A stretch of DNA of 64,000 nucleotides from Paenirhodobacter hankyongi (GCF_003664585.1 NZ_RCHI01000004.1:124001-188000); one strand, 5' to 3'. Shown: positions 44,869 to 53,037, counted from the stretch's first letter. The notes: a model not told the origin generated them from the letters alone. A program made the numbers and translations.

Positions 44869-45495
44869 TCAGGCCCGGTCCGCAGGGTTGCCGGGCATCA
44901 TCTCGTAGGGGTGTTGCCAGCCGGGCAGGGCCGCGATGCGGTCGAGCCAGGCGGAAATCGCGGGGAAACGGTCGCGCTCGAACCCGAAGGGCTCGGGGTA
45001 ATAGAGGTAGCCGCAGCAGGCGGTGTCGGCGAGGCTGGGGGCATTGCCCGCCATCCAGTCGCGGCCCTCGAGGTGCTGCTCGAGCGTCGTCAGCGCCGCC
45101 TGCACCCGGCCCGAGAGCCAGCGGATCGCCTCGGCCGGGCGCTTCTCCTCGGGCAGGAAGTTCATCAGGAAGCGCAGCGTGCCGAATTGCGAACTGCCCT
45201 TGTGGTTGTCCCAGAAGAGCCAGCGCAGGATCTCGTCGCGGTCGCCCGTCATCAGCTTGCCGCTGCGCTCGGCGACATGCAGCTGGATCACCGCAGATTG
45301 CGTCAGGGTGAGGCCGTCCTCGACGAAGACCGGCACCTCGCCCATCTCGTTCAGCGCCAGGAACTCGGGGCGTCGCGCGCCGCCATGGAAGAAATCGACC
45401 CAGACCGGGGTCCAGTCATAGTCCGCAAGGGCCATGGTCAGGGCAGCCTTGTAGGCGTTGCCCGATTCCCCGAAACAATACAGCGTGGCGGTCAT
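44869..45495 (-). CDS. Glutathione S-transferase family protein
   Basis: A 208-residue GST. The thioredoxin-like N-terminal domain includes 'LYCFGESGNAYKAALTMALAD' and 'NEMGEVPVFVEDGLTLTQSAVIQLHVAE', with the cis-Pro before Val and the Gln-Ser glutathione contact. The all-helical C-terminal domain has 'LEGRDWMAGNAPSLADTACCGYLYY'. Start at 45495 after GGGAGGGA. It heads the operon containing thiolase, cupin and the fadJ-type enzyme; a MerR-type candidate site lies about 40 bases upstream. Substrate unknown. Confidence 0.88.
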   Translation of the reverse strand: MTATLYCFGESGNAYKAALTMALADYDWTPVWVDFFHGGARRPEFLALNEMGEVPVFVEDGLTLTQSAVIQLHVAERSGKLMTGDRDEILRWLFWDNHKGSSQFGTLRFLMNFLPEEKRPAEAIRWLSGRVQAALTTLEQHLEGRDWMAGNAPSLADTACCGYLYYPEPFGFERDRFPAISAWLDRIAALPGWQHPYEMMPGNPADRA

Positions 45496-45845
45496 CCGAT
45501 CCCTCCCAAGATCATGGTCATATTGGCAATGAATTGACGTTCGCGTAAGTCCCCGGCCCCGGATGTGGCGCAACGTCACCAGGCCGGGACGCTGCGTCGG
45601 GACCGTCGCAGTGAGTATCTAGGCCAAGAAAAAGCGCAGGTCAGGCTTTCTTCAACAGGGTCTGCCACGCTGGTGGTGCGGTACAGGCGGGAGAGCCGAT
45701 GACCGTCCAGGGAAAAGCCGCCCCGGTCGCGCCGAATGCCCTCAGCGTGGAACTGGACCGATTCCCGTGGCGGGGCGCACAGCCTGCCCCCTGGTGCTTT
45801 TCTTGGCCCGAATACGCACCTTCCGACCGTGCCGTGGGCGTGCAC
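45496..45845. other. 350-bp region without a convincing gene
   Basis: Promoter region of the GST-thiolase-cupin-fadJ operon. It holds TGACGTTCGCGTAA at 45535-45548 and GCAACGTCACC at about 45563. An ATG at 45699 opens a frame with a weak ribosome site, but it runs into antisense of the next gene and matches nothing I know. No RNA-like fold stands out. Confidence 0.5.
45535..45548. promoter_or_regulatory. Candidate MerR-family operator, GST-thiolase operon
   Basis: TGACGTTCGCGTAA is a partly palindromic 14-mer that matches two elements in front of the linked MerR gene (49957-49970 and 49990-50003) under the shared pattern TGACGYTNRCGTMA. It is 40 bases before the GST start. Confidence 0.55.
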
Positions 45846-46058
45846 TCAGGCCTTGCGATCCTCGAGCTCGGCCTTGAACAGCCGCAGCCGCGCCGTCAGG
45901 TTCTCGTGATGGGTGACCGAGCCGAAATGCTCGAACAGGAACACCAGTGCCTCGTCGGGGGTCAGCCCCGCCTCGGCGGCGAAACGGTGCAGCACGCGAT
46001 AGGCGTCATTCGTCAGCGAGACCGGAAAGCGGCGGGTCAGGCGCAGGCGCTTGGGCAT
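45846..46058 (-). CDS. Small ribbon-helix-helix-like protein
   Basis: A 70-residue basic protein. 'RRFPVSLTNDAYRVLHRFAAEAGLTPDEALVFLFEHF' has the strand-helix-turn-helix pattern of CopG-type ribbon-helix-helix DNA-binding domains. Start at 46058 overlaps the stop of the GFA gene by one base. No toxin gene is next to it, so an antitoxin role is not supported; it could be a small autoregulator. Not confidently assigned. Confidence 0.6.
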   Translation of the reverse strand: MPKRLRLTRRFPVSLTNDAYRVLHRFAAEAGLTPDEALVFLFEHFGSVTHHENLTARLRLFKAELEDRKA

Positions 46059-46504
46059 CAGTCTTCCTCGGCTTGGTTCGAGACCACCACGGCGAGCCAT
46101 TTCTCGCGCGTGGTATGTGCCGGCAGGGTGGGCAGTGTATCGAGCCATTCCAGACGCGACTCGATCCCGCCCTGATCCTGCGGGACGAAGGGGAAGTCGG
46201 GGTGCAGGCACCCCGCCATGAACTCGTAGGTGTCGCCGGTGCGCATGTAGAGCGGTGTGCCGCAGGCCCGACAGAAACCGCGGCAGGAGATGTTCGAGCT
46301 TGCCCATTCCGCGGCCTGCCCCTGCCAGCTCACGCGGTCGCCCGGCACCTCGTAGAGCGGCGCGAAGGCGTTGCCGGTCGCGCGCTGGCACATCCGGCAA
46401 TGGCAGATCCCGGTGGCGCCCGGGCCTGCGGAAATCGTGAAGCGCACGGCGCCGCACTGGCAGCCGCCGCGGGCCTCTGGGTAATCGCGTGGGGTCGGGT
46501 GCAT
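46058..46504 (-). CDS. GFA (glutathione-dependent formaldehyde-activating) family protein
   Basis: A 148-residue zinc protein of the GFA/CENP-V fold. The zinc cysteines appear as 'GGCQCGAVRF', 'GICHCRMCQRATG' and 'CRGFCRACGTPLY'. The start follows AGGAGG. The name-giving activity, condensation of glutathione with formaldehyde, is established only for one member, so the role here is open. Coupled to the small ribbon-helix-helix-like gene. Confidence 0.88.
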   Translation of the reverse strand: MHPTPRDYPEARGGCQCGAVRFTISAGPGATGICHCRMCQRATGNAFAPLYEVPGDRVSWQGQAAEWASSNISCRGFCRACGTPLYMRTGDTYEFMAGCLHPDFPFVPQDQGGIESRLEWLDTLPTLPAHTTREKWLAVVVSNQAEED

Positions 46505-46631
46505 CGGCGCCTCCTGTCGCGGGCTCGCCCGAGCCTAGAGCGCGCCGTGCCCCGAGACCAGCCCCTTGCGGGGCCGGGGGGCAAGGTCCTATGTCAGGCC
46601 CAGGGGCCGCGCCGGCCCGGGGAGACAGGCA

Positions 46632-47000
46632 ATGCGCAACGCGGCCCTGGTGCTGGGCATCATCGGCGGGCTGATCGCCCTGATCGTGGGCTTCTTCGGT
46701 TATGGCTACACCGAGGTGGTGCGCAGCCATGCCGAGGTCGGCGAGATGTTCGGCGAGGTGCAGAACCCCGAGCTGATCCGGCTGGCGAGCTTCCTCTCGC
46801 CGCTTCTGGCGATCGCCGGCGGCGCGATGGCGAAGATCCGCGCGCTCTGGGGCGGGGTGCTGATGCTTTTGGGCGGCGGGCTGATGTATTACGCCTTCGG
46901 CTTCGGCGTTTTCACCATGTTCCCGATCGGGTTCTGTCTGGTGGGCGGGCTGCTCGCGCTCGCCGCGGGCAAGCCGGATGAGCCGAAGGCGCATTTCTGA
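46632..47000 (+). CDS. Small polytopic membrane protein, unknown
   Basis: A 122-residue hydrophobic protein starting at the ATG at 46632 after GGAGACAGG. Spans are 'ALVLGIIGGLIALIVGFFGYGY', 'ELIRLASFLSPLLAIAGGAMA', 'ALWGGVLMLLGGGLMYYAFGFGVFTMFPIGFCLVGGLLALAAG', suggesting four helices. Resembles DUF4064-type small membrane proteins but the match is loose. It is isolated between minus-strand genes. Confidence 0.65.
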   Translation: MRNAALVLGIIGGLIALIVGFFGYGYTEVVRSHAEVGEMFGEVQNPELIRLASFLSPLLAIAGGAMAKIRALWGGVLMLLGGGLMYYAFGFGVFTMFPIGFCLVGGLLALAAGKPDEPKAHF

Positions 47001-47086
47001 GAGAGCTTTTCAGGTGGGCGCGGCGGACCTCCGCGGCGCCCGGCGGCGTTCCTCTCAGAGGGGGCGCGTGGTGCTGCCCTCGTCGG

Positions 47087-47473
47087 TCACTGGCTGCCAG
47101 CCGGTCTTGCGACATGCCAGACATTGTTGAACCCGTCCCCGGTGACCTGGTTCGGCTTGCTGTCCTTTGCGAAAGTATACAACGGGCTTCCCTGATAGGC
47201 CCATTGCAGGGTCCCGTCCGACCGCCTGAAGATCGAGAACGCGCCCGACGCCTGGTCCGACGGCGCCGCCTTCAGCGGCGGCCACAACGCAGCGCAGCCT
47301 CCGTCGCAGACGGAATGATCCGTCGAATCCTTCGAAAACGTGTAGAGCGCCATCCCTTGCGCATTCGTCAGGATCTTCCCCTTGGCGCTGTCGGCAACGG
47401 TCGTCGGCTGCGCCAAGGCCGTCAGAGGCGCGGCGAGCGCAAGGGCCGCACCGATTATCAGATTCCGCATCAT
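47087..47473 (-). CDS. Secreted protein with YTFxKDS repeats (COG4315-like)
   Basis: A 128-residue exported protein with a signal peptide ending 'ALAAPLTALAQ'. Two copies of the 'LYTFxKDS' motif are seen ('MALYTFSKDSTDHSVCDGGCAALWPPL' and 'SPLYTFAKDSKPNQVTGDGFNNVWHV'), the hallmark of the 'lipoprotein with repeated motif' family, here without a lipobox. 'CDGGC' could make a disulfide in the periplasm. Start at 47473 (two Met codons in a row), with GGGAGG eight bases upstream. Function unknown. Confidence 0.82.
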   Translation of the reverse strand: MMRNLIIGAALALAAPLTALAQPTTVADSAKGKILTNAQGMALYTFSKDSTDHSVCDGGCAALWPPLKAAPSDQASGAFSIFRRSDGTLQWAYQGSPLYTFAKDSKPNQVTGDGFNNVWHVARPAGSQ

Positions 47474-47635
47474 CCTCTCATCCTCCCCGATGAAATGAAT
47501 CCTGCTGTGAACGGCATGAATCTGAGCTAGCTCGCCCGGCAGAAAGACAAGCCTGTTCACCGGAATGATACCGGAGCGATCGCCGCGAGAGTGGGGCAAG
47601 ACGGCACATCCCAGGGGCGTCCCCCAAAATGCAAA

Positions 47636-47655
47636 CGGCGCCCCTTGGGGCGCCG
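47636..47655 (-). terminator. Terminator of the acyl-CoA dehydrogenase gene
   Basis: CGGCGCCCC-TT-GGGGCGCCG: 9-bp perfect stem; on the minus strand followed by TTTGCATTTTGG, beyond the dehydrogenase stop. Confidence 0.75.
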
Positions 47656-47679
47656 CTCGGATTTCCAGTCCGTCCGTTC

Positions 47680-49455
47680 TCAGAACTGCTCGGCCGCGAG
47701 GCTCATCACCGGGTCGGCGCCGCTTTCGATGCGGGCGAGGTGCATCGCGCAGGCGGGCAGCTGGCGGGCCATGTAGTAGCGGCCCGTGGCGATCTTGCCC
47801 TCGTAGAAGGCCTTGTCCGTGGCGCCGCCGTCGAGCGCGGCATAGGCCGCCTGCGCCATCCGGGTCCACATCAGGCCAAGGCAGACGTGCCCCATCAGAT
47901 GCATGAAGTCATAGCTGCCCGAGAGCGCCGCGTTCGGGTTCTTCATGCCGTTCTGCATGAAGAACATCCCCGCCGCCTGCAGCTGCTTCGAGGCAGCCTT
48001 GAGCGCGTCGGTGAAGGGCTTCATCCGCTCGTCGCCGTCATGCGCCTTGCACTCGGCCTTGATCATCTCGAAGAAGGCCATGACGTGCTTGCCGCCGTCC
48101 TGCGCCAGCTTGCGACCGACGAGGTCAAGCGCCTGCACGCCGTTCGCACCCTCGTAGATCATCGTGATCCGGGCGTCGCGGGCGAATTGCGACATGCCCC
48201 ATTCCTCGATGTAGCCGTGGCCGCCATAGACCTGCTGCGCCAGCACCGCGGTCTCGAAGCCCTTGTCGGTGAGGAAGCCCTTGATGACGGGCGTCATCAG
48301 CGAGATCAGCCCCTCGGCTTCGGCGTCGCCCGCCTTGTGGGCGCGGTCGATCAGATGCGCGCCCCAGAAGGTGAAGGCGCGGGCGCCCTCGAGGAAGGAC
48401 TTCTGGTCCATCAGCGAGCGGCGGATGTCAGGGTGCACGATCAGCGGATCGGCGGGGCCGGTCGGGTTGGCGATGCCGGTCACGGCGCGGCCCTGCAGCC
48501 GGTCCTTGGCGTAGATCACCGCGTTCTGATAGGCGGCCTCGGCCACGGCATAGCCCTGCAGGCCGACGCCGAGACGGGCCTCGTTCATCATCGTGAACAT
48601 CGCGCGCATGCCCTTGTGCAGGTCGCCGAGCAGCCAGCCGGTCGCGCCGTCATAGTTCATCACGCAGGTCGAGTTGCCGTGGATGCCCATCTTCTCCTCG
48701 ATCTTGCCGACCGAGACCGCGTTGCGCGCGCCAAGCGAGCCATCGTCATTGACCAGGAACTTCGGCACGATGAAGAGCGAGATCCCCTTGGTGCCCTCGC
48801 CGCCGCCGGGCGCCTTGGCCAGAACCAGGTGGATGATGTTCTCGGCCATGTCATGGTCGCCCGCCGAGATGAAGATCTTCTGGCCGGTGATCTTGTAGGA
48901 GCCGTCGTCCTGCGGCTCGGCCTTGGTGCGCATCATGCCCAAATCGGTGCCGCAATGCGGCTCGGTCAGGTTCATCGTGCCGGTCCAGTCGCAGGACACC
49001 ATCTTCGGCAGGTATTTCGCCTTCTGCTCGGCGGTGCCATGGGCGTGGATCGCCGAATAGGCACCATGCGTCAGGCCCTGATACATGTTGAAGGCCATGT
49101 TGGCCGAGACGAACATCTCGCCCACGGCGCAGTTCAGCACATAGGGCATGCCCTGGCCGCCAAAGTCCGGGTCACAGTCGAGCGCGGTCCAGCCGCCCTC
49201 CTTCATCGCCTCGAAGGCGGCCTTGAAACCCTTCGGCGTGTGCACCACGCCGTTTTCAAGCACGCAGCCCTCGCTGTCGCCCACGGCGTTCAGCGGCGCG
49301 AGAACCTCGGACGAGACCTTGGCCGCAGCGTCGAGCACGGCCTCGGTGAAGTCGCGCTCCATCTCCTCGTAGCCGGGGATCCCCGCTTCCGAGACCTTGA
49401 GGACCTCGTGCAGGACGAATTGCATGTCGCGGGTGTTGGCGGTGTAGCTCGGCAT
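47680..49455 (-). CDS. Acyl-CoA dehydrogenase, DmdC-like long form
   Basis: A 591-residue FAD dehydrogenase, about 200 residues longer than the classical 380-residue acyl-CoA dehydrogenases. '[21 protein letters not shown]' and '[16 protein letters not shown]' are the FAD/substrate segments; '[43 protein letters not shown]' is the catalytic Glu region. The extra C-terminal domain is typical of the group that includes the DMSP-pathway enzyme DmdC. Gene lies 20 bases after a MerR regulator, probably one operon. Substrate undecided. Confidence 0.92.
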   Translation of the reverse strand: MPSYTANTRDMQFVLHEVLKVSEAGIPGYEEMERDFTEAVLDAAAKVSSEVLAPLNAVGDSEGCVLENGVVHTPKGFKAAFEAMKEGGWTALDCDPDFGGQGMPYVLNCAVGEMFVSANMAFNMYQGLTHGAYSAIHAHGTAEQKAKYLPKMVSCDWTGTMNLTEPHCGTDLGMMRTKAEPQDDGSYKITGQKIFISAGDHDMAENIIHLVLAKAPGGGEGTKGISLFIVPKFLVNDDGSLGARNAVSVGKIEEKMGIHGNSTCVMNYDGATGWLLGDLHKGMRAMFTMMNEARLGVGLQGYAVAEAAYQNAVIYAKDRLQGRAVTGIANPTGPADPLIVHPDIRRSLMDQKSFLEGARAFTFWGAHLIDRAHKAGDAEAEGLISLMTPVIKGFLTDKGFETAVLAQQVYGGHGYIEEWGMSQFARDARITMIYEGANGVQALDLVGRKLAQDGGKHVMAFFEMIKAECKAHDGDERMKPFTDALKAASKQLQAAGMFFMQNGMKNPNAALSGSYDFMHLMGHVCLGLMWTRMAQAAYAALDGGATDKAFYEGKIATGRYYMARQLPACAMHLARIESGADPVMSLAAEQF

Positions 49456-49475
49456 CTCTCTCTCCCAAATCTGCC

Positions 49476-49880
49476 TTACTCTGCGGCGGCCGCTTCCTCC
49501 GGACCTTCGTCGGCAAGCTGCTGGTCGCCCCAGGCAATCTGTTCGCTCAGTTCGGCAATCGCCTGACCAAGCTCGTCGCGCTGGCGTTGCATTTCATCGA
49601 GCCTCTGACGCGCCAGCTTCAGCGTCTCGGCCAGTTGCGTCTTCTGCTGATCCCCCATGTTGTAGAGGTCGAGCAGCTGACGGATGTCCTCGAGGCTGAA
49701 CCCGAAACGCTTGCCGCGCAGAATCAGCTTCAGCCGGGCCCGGTCGCGCCGGGTGAACAGCCGCTTCTGGCCTTCGCGGATCGGGAACAGCAGTTCCTTT
49801 GCCTCGTAAAAGCGCAAGGTGCGCGGCGTCACGTCGAACGCATCGCACATCTCGCGAATCGTCATCACTTCATCACTCAT
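49476..49880 (-). CDS. MerR-family transcriptional regulator 1
   Basis: A 134-residue MerR-type regulator. '[26 protein letters not shown]' is the winged helix-turn-helix, followed by a long coiled coil ('[30 protein letters not shown]') for dimerisation. No cysteine metal-binding loop is present, so it is not a metal sensor. It is probably co-transcribed with the acyl-CoA dehydrogenase and resembles the LiuR-like group regulating acyl-CoA catabolism. Two candidate operator 14-mers lie in its own upstream region. Confidence 0.9.
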   Translation of the reverse strand: MSDEVMTIREMCDAFDVTPRTLRFYEAKELLFPIREGQKRLFTRRDRARLKLILRGKRFGFSLEDIRQLLDLYNMGDQQKTQLAETLKLARQRLDEMQRQRDELGQAIAELSEQIAWGDQQLADEGPEEAAAAE

Positions 49881-49956
49881 TCGACCGCCCCTCGCGTTGT
49901 CCCTGCGTAATGCGACGCGGCAGATCGAATTTCCGCAACCACATTACAAGTGAAGT

Positions 49957-49970
49957 TGACGTTTGCGTCA
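49957..49970. promoter_or_regulatory. Candidate MerR operator, site 1
   Basis: TGACGTTTGCGTCA, a 14-mer with perfect TGACG/CGTCA arms, 77 bases upstream of MerR regulator 1. Shares TGACGYTNRCGTMA with sites at 45535 and 49990. Confidence 0.55.
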
Positions 49971-49989
49971 CTGTAACGTGGCGTCACGG

Positions 49990-50003
49990 TGACGCTGACG
50001 TAA
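49990..50003. promoter_or_regulatory. Candidate MerR operator, site 2
   Basis: TGACGCTGACGTAA follows the same pattern as site 1, starting 33 bases from it (three helical turns). A related but one-base-shorter TAACGTGGCGTCA lies between them at 49974-49986. Confidence 0.5.
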
Positions 50004-50120
50004 TGTCAGCAAAAAGCCCCACGGGAAAAAGCAATAATCTGTTGGCTGGAAACGACGTCGGGCGGCCGCTAGGGTCGCCCGGCGAACGGTTCGGCTGAAC
50101 AGATCGAAGCGCTTTGGCGC

Positions 50121-50495
50121 TCAGGAATCAAGGGATTTCGCGACCTGGTCGCGCAGCTCGCGCAGATCGCCGATGGTCCCGGCAAGTTCGTCATACTGCT
50201 CTTGCAGCACCTTGAGCTGACGATCGGCCAGTTCGACCCAGACACGGCTTTGCTCTTCCGTGCCCTTCTTGTCGTAGATGTCGAGCCATTGCCGCAGCTC
50301 CTCGAGAGAGAAGCCGAAGCGGCGGCCACGCAGGATCAGCGTCATCCGCGCGACTTCGCGCGGCCCGTAGAAGCGGGCGCGGCCCTCCTTCTGCGGCGAC
50401 AGCAATTCGATATACTCGTAATAGCGCAATGTGCGGGGCGTCACGTCGAAGCGGGCGCACATTTCCTTGAAGGTCAAAACATCAGGTTCGGGCAT
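50121..50495 (-). CDS. MerR-family transcriptional regulator 2
   Basis: A 124-residue paralogue of regulator 1. '[27 protein letters not shown]' is the DNA-binding domain; the two share 'RRFGFSLEELRQWLDIYD'/'[18 protein letters not shown]', so they are close relatives. The coiled coil ends the protein with no effector domain. The 240-bp gap between the two genes holds the candidate operators, so regulator 2 may be read alone. It is divergent from the PaaI thioesterase genes. Confidence 0.88.
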   Translation of the reverse strand: MPEPDVLTFKEMCARFDVTPRTLRYYEYIELLSPQKEGRARFYGPREVARMTLILRGRRFGFSLEELRQWLDIYDKKGTEEQSRVWVELADRQLKVLQEQYDELAGTIGDLRELRDQVAKSLDS

Positions 50496-50642
50496 AGTGG
50501 TCTCCCCTGGCGCGGAAGCTAGCGCCTCGCCGGACGGGCTTCAACCGCGATTGCGCCCTTTCGTGACGCTGCGACCCGGGGGCGGCCGACTTGCGCGGCG
50601 GCGCGCGGCGAAGGATAGTCGGCGCAAACGGGAGGAACGGAG

Positions 50643-51095
50643 ATGGCGCAGATGTCGGAAGACGAGGAAAAGCTCGCGCTGGCGCGACGCTTCATCGAGG
50701 CGATCCCGCACAGCCGGGCGCTGGCCATGCACCTCGAGGCGATCGGCGGCGGGCATGCGGTGATCTCGATGCCCTGGGACGAGCGGCTGGTGGGCGATCC
50801 GCGCACCGGGGTGATCCATGGCGGCGCGGTCTCGGCACTGATGGACACCTGCTGCGGCGCCGCGGTGATGAGCCACCCCGAGGCGCCCGCCGGCACCGCG
50901 ACGATCGACCTGCGCATCGATTACATGCGCGCGGCGACGCCGCGCCAGCGCATCACCGCGCGCGCCGAGGTCTATCACATCACCCGCACCGTCGCCTTCC
51001 TGCGCGCCACCGCGCATGACGAGGAGGCGGGCCTGCCCGTCGCCACCGCGACCGGCGCCTTCACCGTCGAGCGCCCGAAGGGAGAGGCGAAATGA
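50643..51095 (+). CDS. PaaI-family acyl-CoA thioesterase
   Basis: A 150-residue hotdog-fold thioesterase. 'GDPRTGVIHGGAVSALMDTCCGAA' contains the HGG motif and the downstream Asp used in catalysis by PaaI-type enzymes. The start follows GGAGGAACGGAG. Forms a coupled pair with the next gene (four-base overlap). Hydrolyses an acyl-CoA; substrate unknown, but the neighbourhood suggests fatty or aromatic acyl-CoA. Confidence 0.9.
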   Translation: MAQMSEDEEKLALARRFIEAIPHSRALAMHLEAIGGGHAVISMPWDERLVGDPRTGVIHGGAVSALMDTCCGAAVMSHPEAPAGTATIDLRIDYMRAATPRQRITARAEVYHITRTVAFLRATAHDEEAGLPVATATGAFTVERPKGEAK

Positions 51096-51601
51096 CCCGC
51101 GCGAAACCGGAACCGATGCAGGTAGTCAAGCAGCGCCGCGACGCCGCGCTGCGTGCGCTCGTGTCGGGCGTGCCCTACATCCGCTTCCTCGGCATCGAGT
51201 TCGACCGCCGCGGCGACGAGATCACCGCGACGCTGCCCTTCGACGAGAAGCTGATCGGCAACCCGATGCTGCCCGCGCTGCACGGCGGGGTGACCGCGGC
51301 CTTCCTCGAGGTCACGGCGATCGTCGAGCTCAGCTGGGCGACGCTGTGGGAGGATGTCGAGACCGGGAGGATCGATCTGAGCGCGCCCGAGCCGGTGCTG
51401 CCGCGGCTGCCGAAGACGATCGACTTCACGGTGGATTACCTGCGCTCGGGTCTGCCGCGCGACGCCTATGCGCGGGCGCGGGTGAACCGCTCGGGCCGGC
51501 GCTATGCCTCGGTGCATGTCGAGGCCTGGCAGGACAACCGCACCCGTCTTTACGCGCAGGCCACCGGGCATTTCCTGATGCCCGAGCGGCCGCATGGCTG
51601 A
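51092..51601 (+). CDS. PaaI-family acyl-CoA thioesterase, second copy
   Basis: A 169-residue hotdog protein related to the previous one. 'NPMLPALHGGVTAAFLEVTAIVEL' keeps HGG but has Glu in place of the catalytic Asp, so it might be a weaker enzyme or the structural half of a heteromer. It overlaps the first thioesterase by four bases and the MATE gene by eight, so three genes are coupled. Confidence 0.88.
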   Translation: MTRAKPEPMQVVKQRRDAALRALVSGVPYIRFLGIEFDRRGDEITATLPFDEKLIGNPMLPALHGGVTAAFLEVTAIVELSWATLWEDVETGRIDLSAPEPVLPRLPKTIDFTVDYLRSGLPRDAYARARVNRSGRRYASVHVEAWQDNRTRLYAQATGHFLMPERPHG

Positions 51602-52919
51602 GATCAGCCGCGCGCGGGTTCTGAAGATCGCCGCGCCGATCGTGCTGTCGAACGCCACCGTGCCGATCCTCGGCGCGGTCGACACCGGCGTGGTCGGGCA
51701 GATCGGCACGGCCGCCCCGATCGGTGCGGTGGGGATCGGTGCGGTGGTGCTGGCCTCGCTTTACTGGATCTTCGGCTTCCTGCGGATGGGCACGACCGGC
51801 CTTGTCGCGCAGGCGAAGGGCGAGGGGGACGCGGCCGAGGTCGCCGCCGGGCTGATGCGGGCGCTGATCATCGCCGGCCTCGCCGGGCTCGGCCTTGTCG
51901 CGCTGCAATGGCCGCTCTTTTGGGCGGCCTTCCGCATCGCGCCGGCCAGCCCCGAGGTCGAGGCGCTGGCGCGGCAATACCTGGGCGTGCGGATCTGGGG
52001 CGCGCCCGCGACGATCTCGCTTTACGCCATCACCGGCTGGCTGATCGCGCTCGAGCGCACGCGGGCGGTGCTGGCGCTGCAGCTGTGGATGAACGGGCTG
52101 AACATCGGGCTCGACCTTGCCTTCGTGCTGGGCCTTGGCTGGGGCGTGCGGGGCGTCGCGGCGGCGACGCTGATCGCCGAATGGTCGGGTGTGGCGCTGG
52201 CGCTCTGGCTGGCGCGGGGGGCCTTCGCGGCGGGGCTGTCCCGCGCGCTGGTGCTGGCCGCGGGCCCGCTGAAGCGGCTGGCGCGGGTCAATACCGACAT
52301 CATGATCCGCTCGGTGCTGCTGCAGGCGAGCTTCGCCGCCTTCCTGTTCCTCGGCGCGGGGCAGGGGGATGTGACGCTCGCCGCAAATCAGGTTCTGGTG
52401 CAGTTCCTCGAGATCACCGCCTATGCGCTCGACGGCTTTGCCTTCGCCGCCGAAAGCCTCGTCGGGCAGGCGGTCGGCGCGCGGTCGCCCCTGCGGCTGC
52501 GCCGCGCGGCCCTGCTCAGCGGCGAATGGGCGGCAGGCGGTGCGCTGCTTCTGGGCGTGGTCTTCTTTCTCGCCGGTCCGGTCATCATCGACACCATGAC
52601 CACGGCGCCCGAGGTGCGCGCGGCGGCACGGCTTTATCTGCCCTGGCTCGGCCTTGCGCCGCTGATCGGGGTGGCAAGCTGGATGCTCGACGGGATCTTC
52701 ATCGGCGCGACGCTGACGCGCGAGATGCGCAACGCGATGGCGCTGTCGGTGCTGGTCTATGCCGCGGCGCTGGCGCTGTTGCTGCCCGCCTTCGGCAATC
52801 ACGGGCTCTGGGCGGCGCTGATGGTGCTGAACCTCGCCCGCGGCACGACGATGGCGCGGCTTTACCCGCGGGCCGAGGCGCGGGCGGCGCCGGGGCAGGG
52901 GGGCGCTGCCCCCCTCTGA
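51594..52919 (+). CDS. MATE-family efflux transporter
   Basis: A 441-residue inner-membrane exporter with about twelve spans. 'RVLKIAAPIVLSNATVPILGAVDTGVVGQIG' is the MATE N-terminal signature, and the two halves show the usual repeat ('GTTGLVAQAKGEGD', 'DGFAFAAESLVGQAVGAR'). It resembles DinF/NorM-type cation antiporters. The final codons lie inside the GC hairpin of a dispersed repeat. Substrate unknown; it is the last gene of the thioesterase operon. Confidence 0.9.
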   Translation: MAEISRARVLKIAAPIVLSNATVPILGAVDTGVVGQIGTAAPIGAVGIGAVVLASLYWIFGFLRMGTTGLVAQAKGEGDAAEVAAGLMRALIIAGLAGLGLVALQWPLFWAAFRIAPASPEVEALARQYLGVRIWGAPATISLYAITGWLIALERTRAVLALQLWMNGLNIGLDLAFVLGLGWGVRGVAAATLIAEWSGVALALWLARGAFAAGLSRALVLAAGPLKRLARVNTDIMIRSVLLQASFAAFLFLGAGQGDVTLAANQVLVQFLEITAYALDGFAFAAESLVGQAVGARSPLRLRRAALLSGEWAAGGALLLGVVFFLAGPVIIDTMTTAPEVRAAARLYLPWLGLAPLIGVASWMLDGIFIGATLTREMRNAMALSVLVYAAALALLLPAFGNHGLWAALMVLNLARGTTMARLYPRAEARAAPGQGGAAPL

Positions 52920-52986
52920 CCTGCGGTCATTCACCCCCCCGGGATATTTGAGGCAATTGGAAGCAGACGAGCCTTTCGCTTCCAAT
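52897..52986. repeat. Dispersed repeat, copy 2, overlapping the MATE stop
   Basis: AGGGGGGC-GCT-GCCCCCCT (52897-52915) is followed by a C run and GGGATATTTGAGGCAATTGG then AAGC (to 52964), as in copy 1. ATTGGAAGC (52956-52964) pairs with GCTTCCAAT (52978-52986), making a second hairpin. It sits between the convergent MATE and trpS genes and probably terminates both. Confidence 0.7.
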
Positions 52987-53037
52987 CGCTCCAATGATCC
53001 TGCGGGGGTGCGGGAGCGCAAAGCCCCCGCGCGGTGC

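Noticed and set aside
45576-45845. 89-codon minus-strand frame in the GST upstream region
   Set aside because: Arg-rich composition typical of a GC-rich chance frame, no ribosome site and it overlaps the candidate promoter.
45699-46175. Rightward frame starting MTVQGKAAPV with a weak ribosome site
   Set aside because: Only the first 49 codons are free of antisense overlap; the remainder runs across two coupled minus-strand genes, and the protein shows no family pattern.
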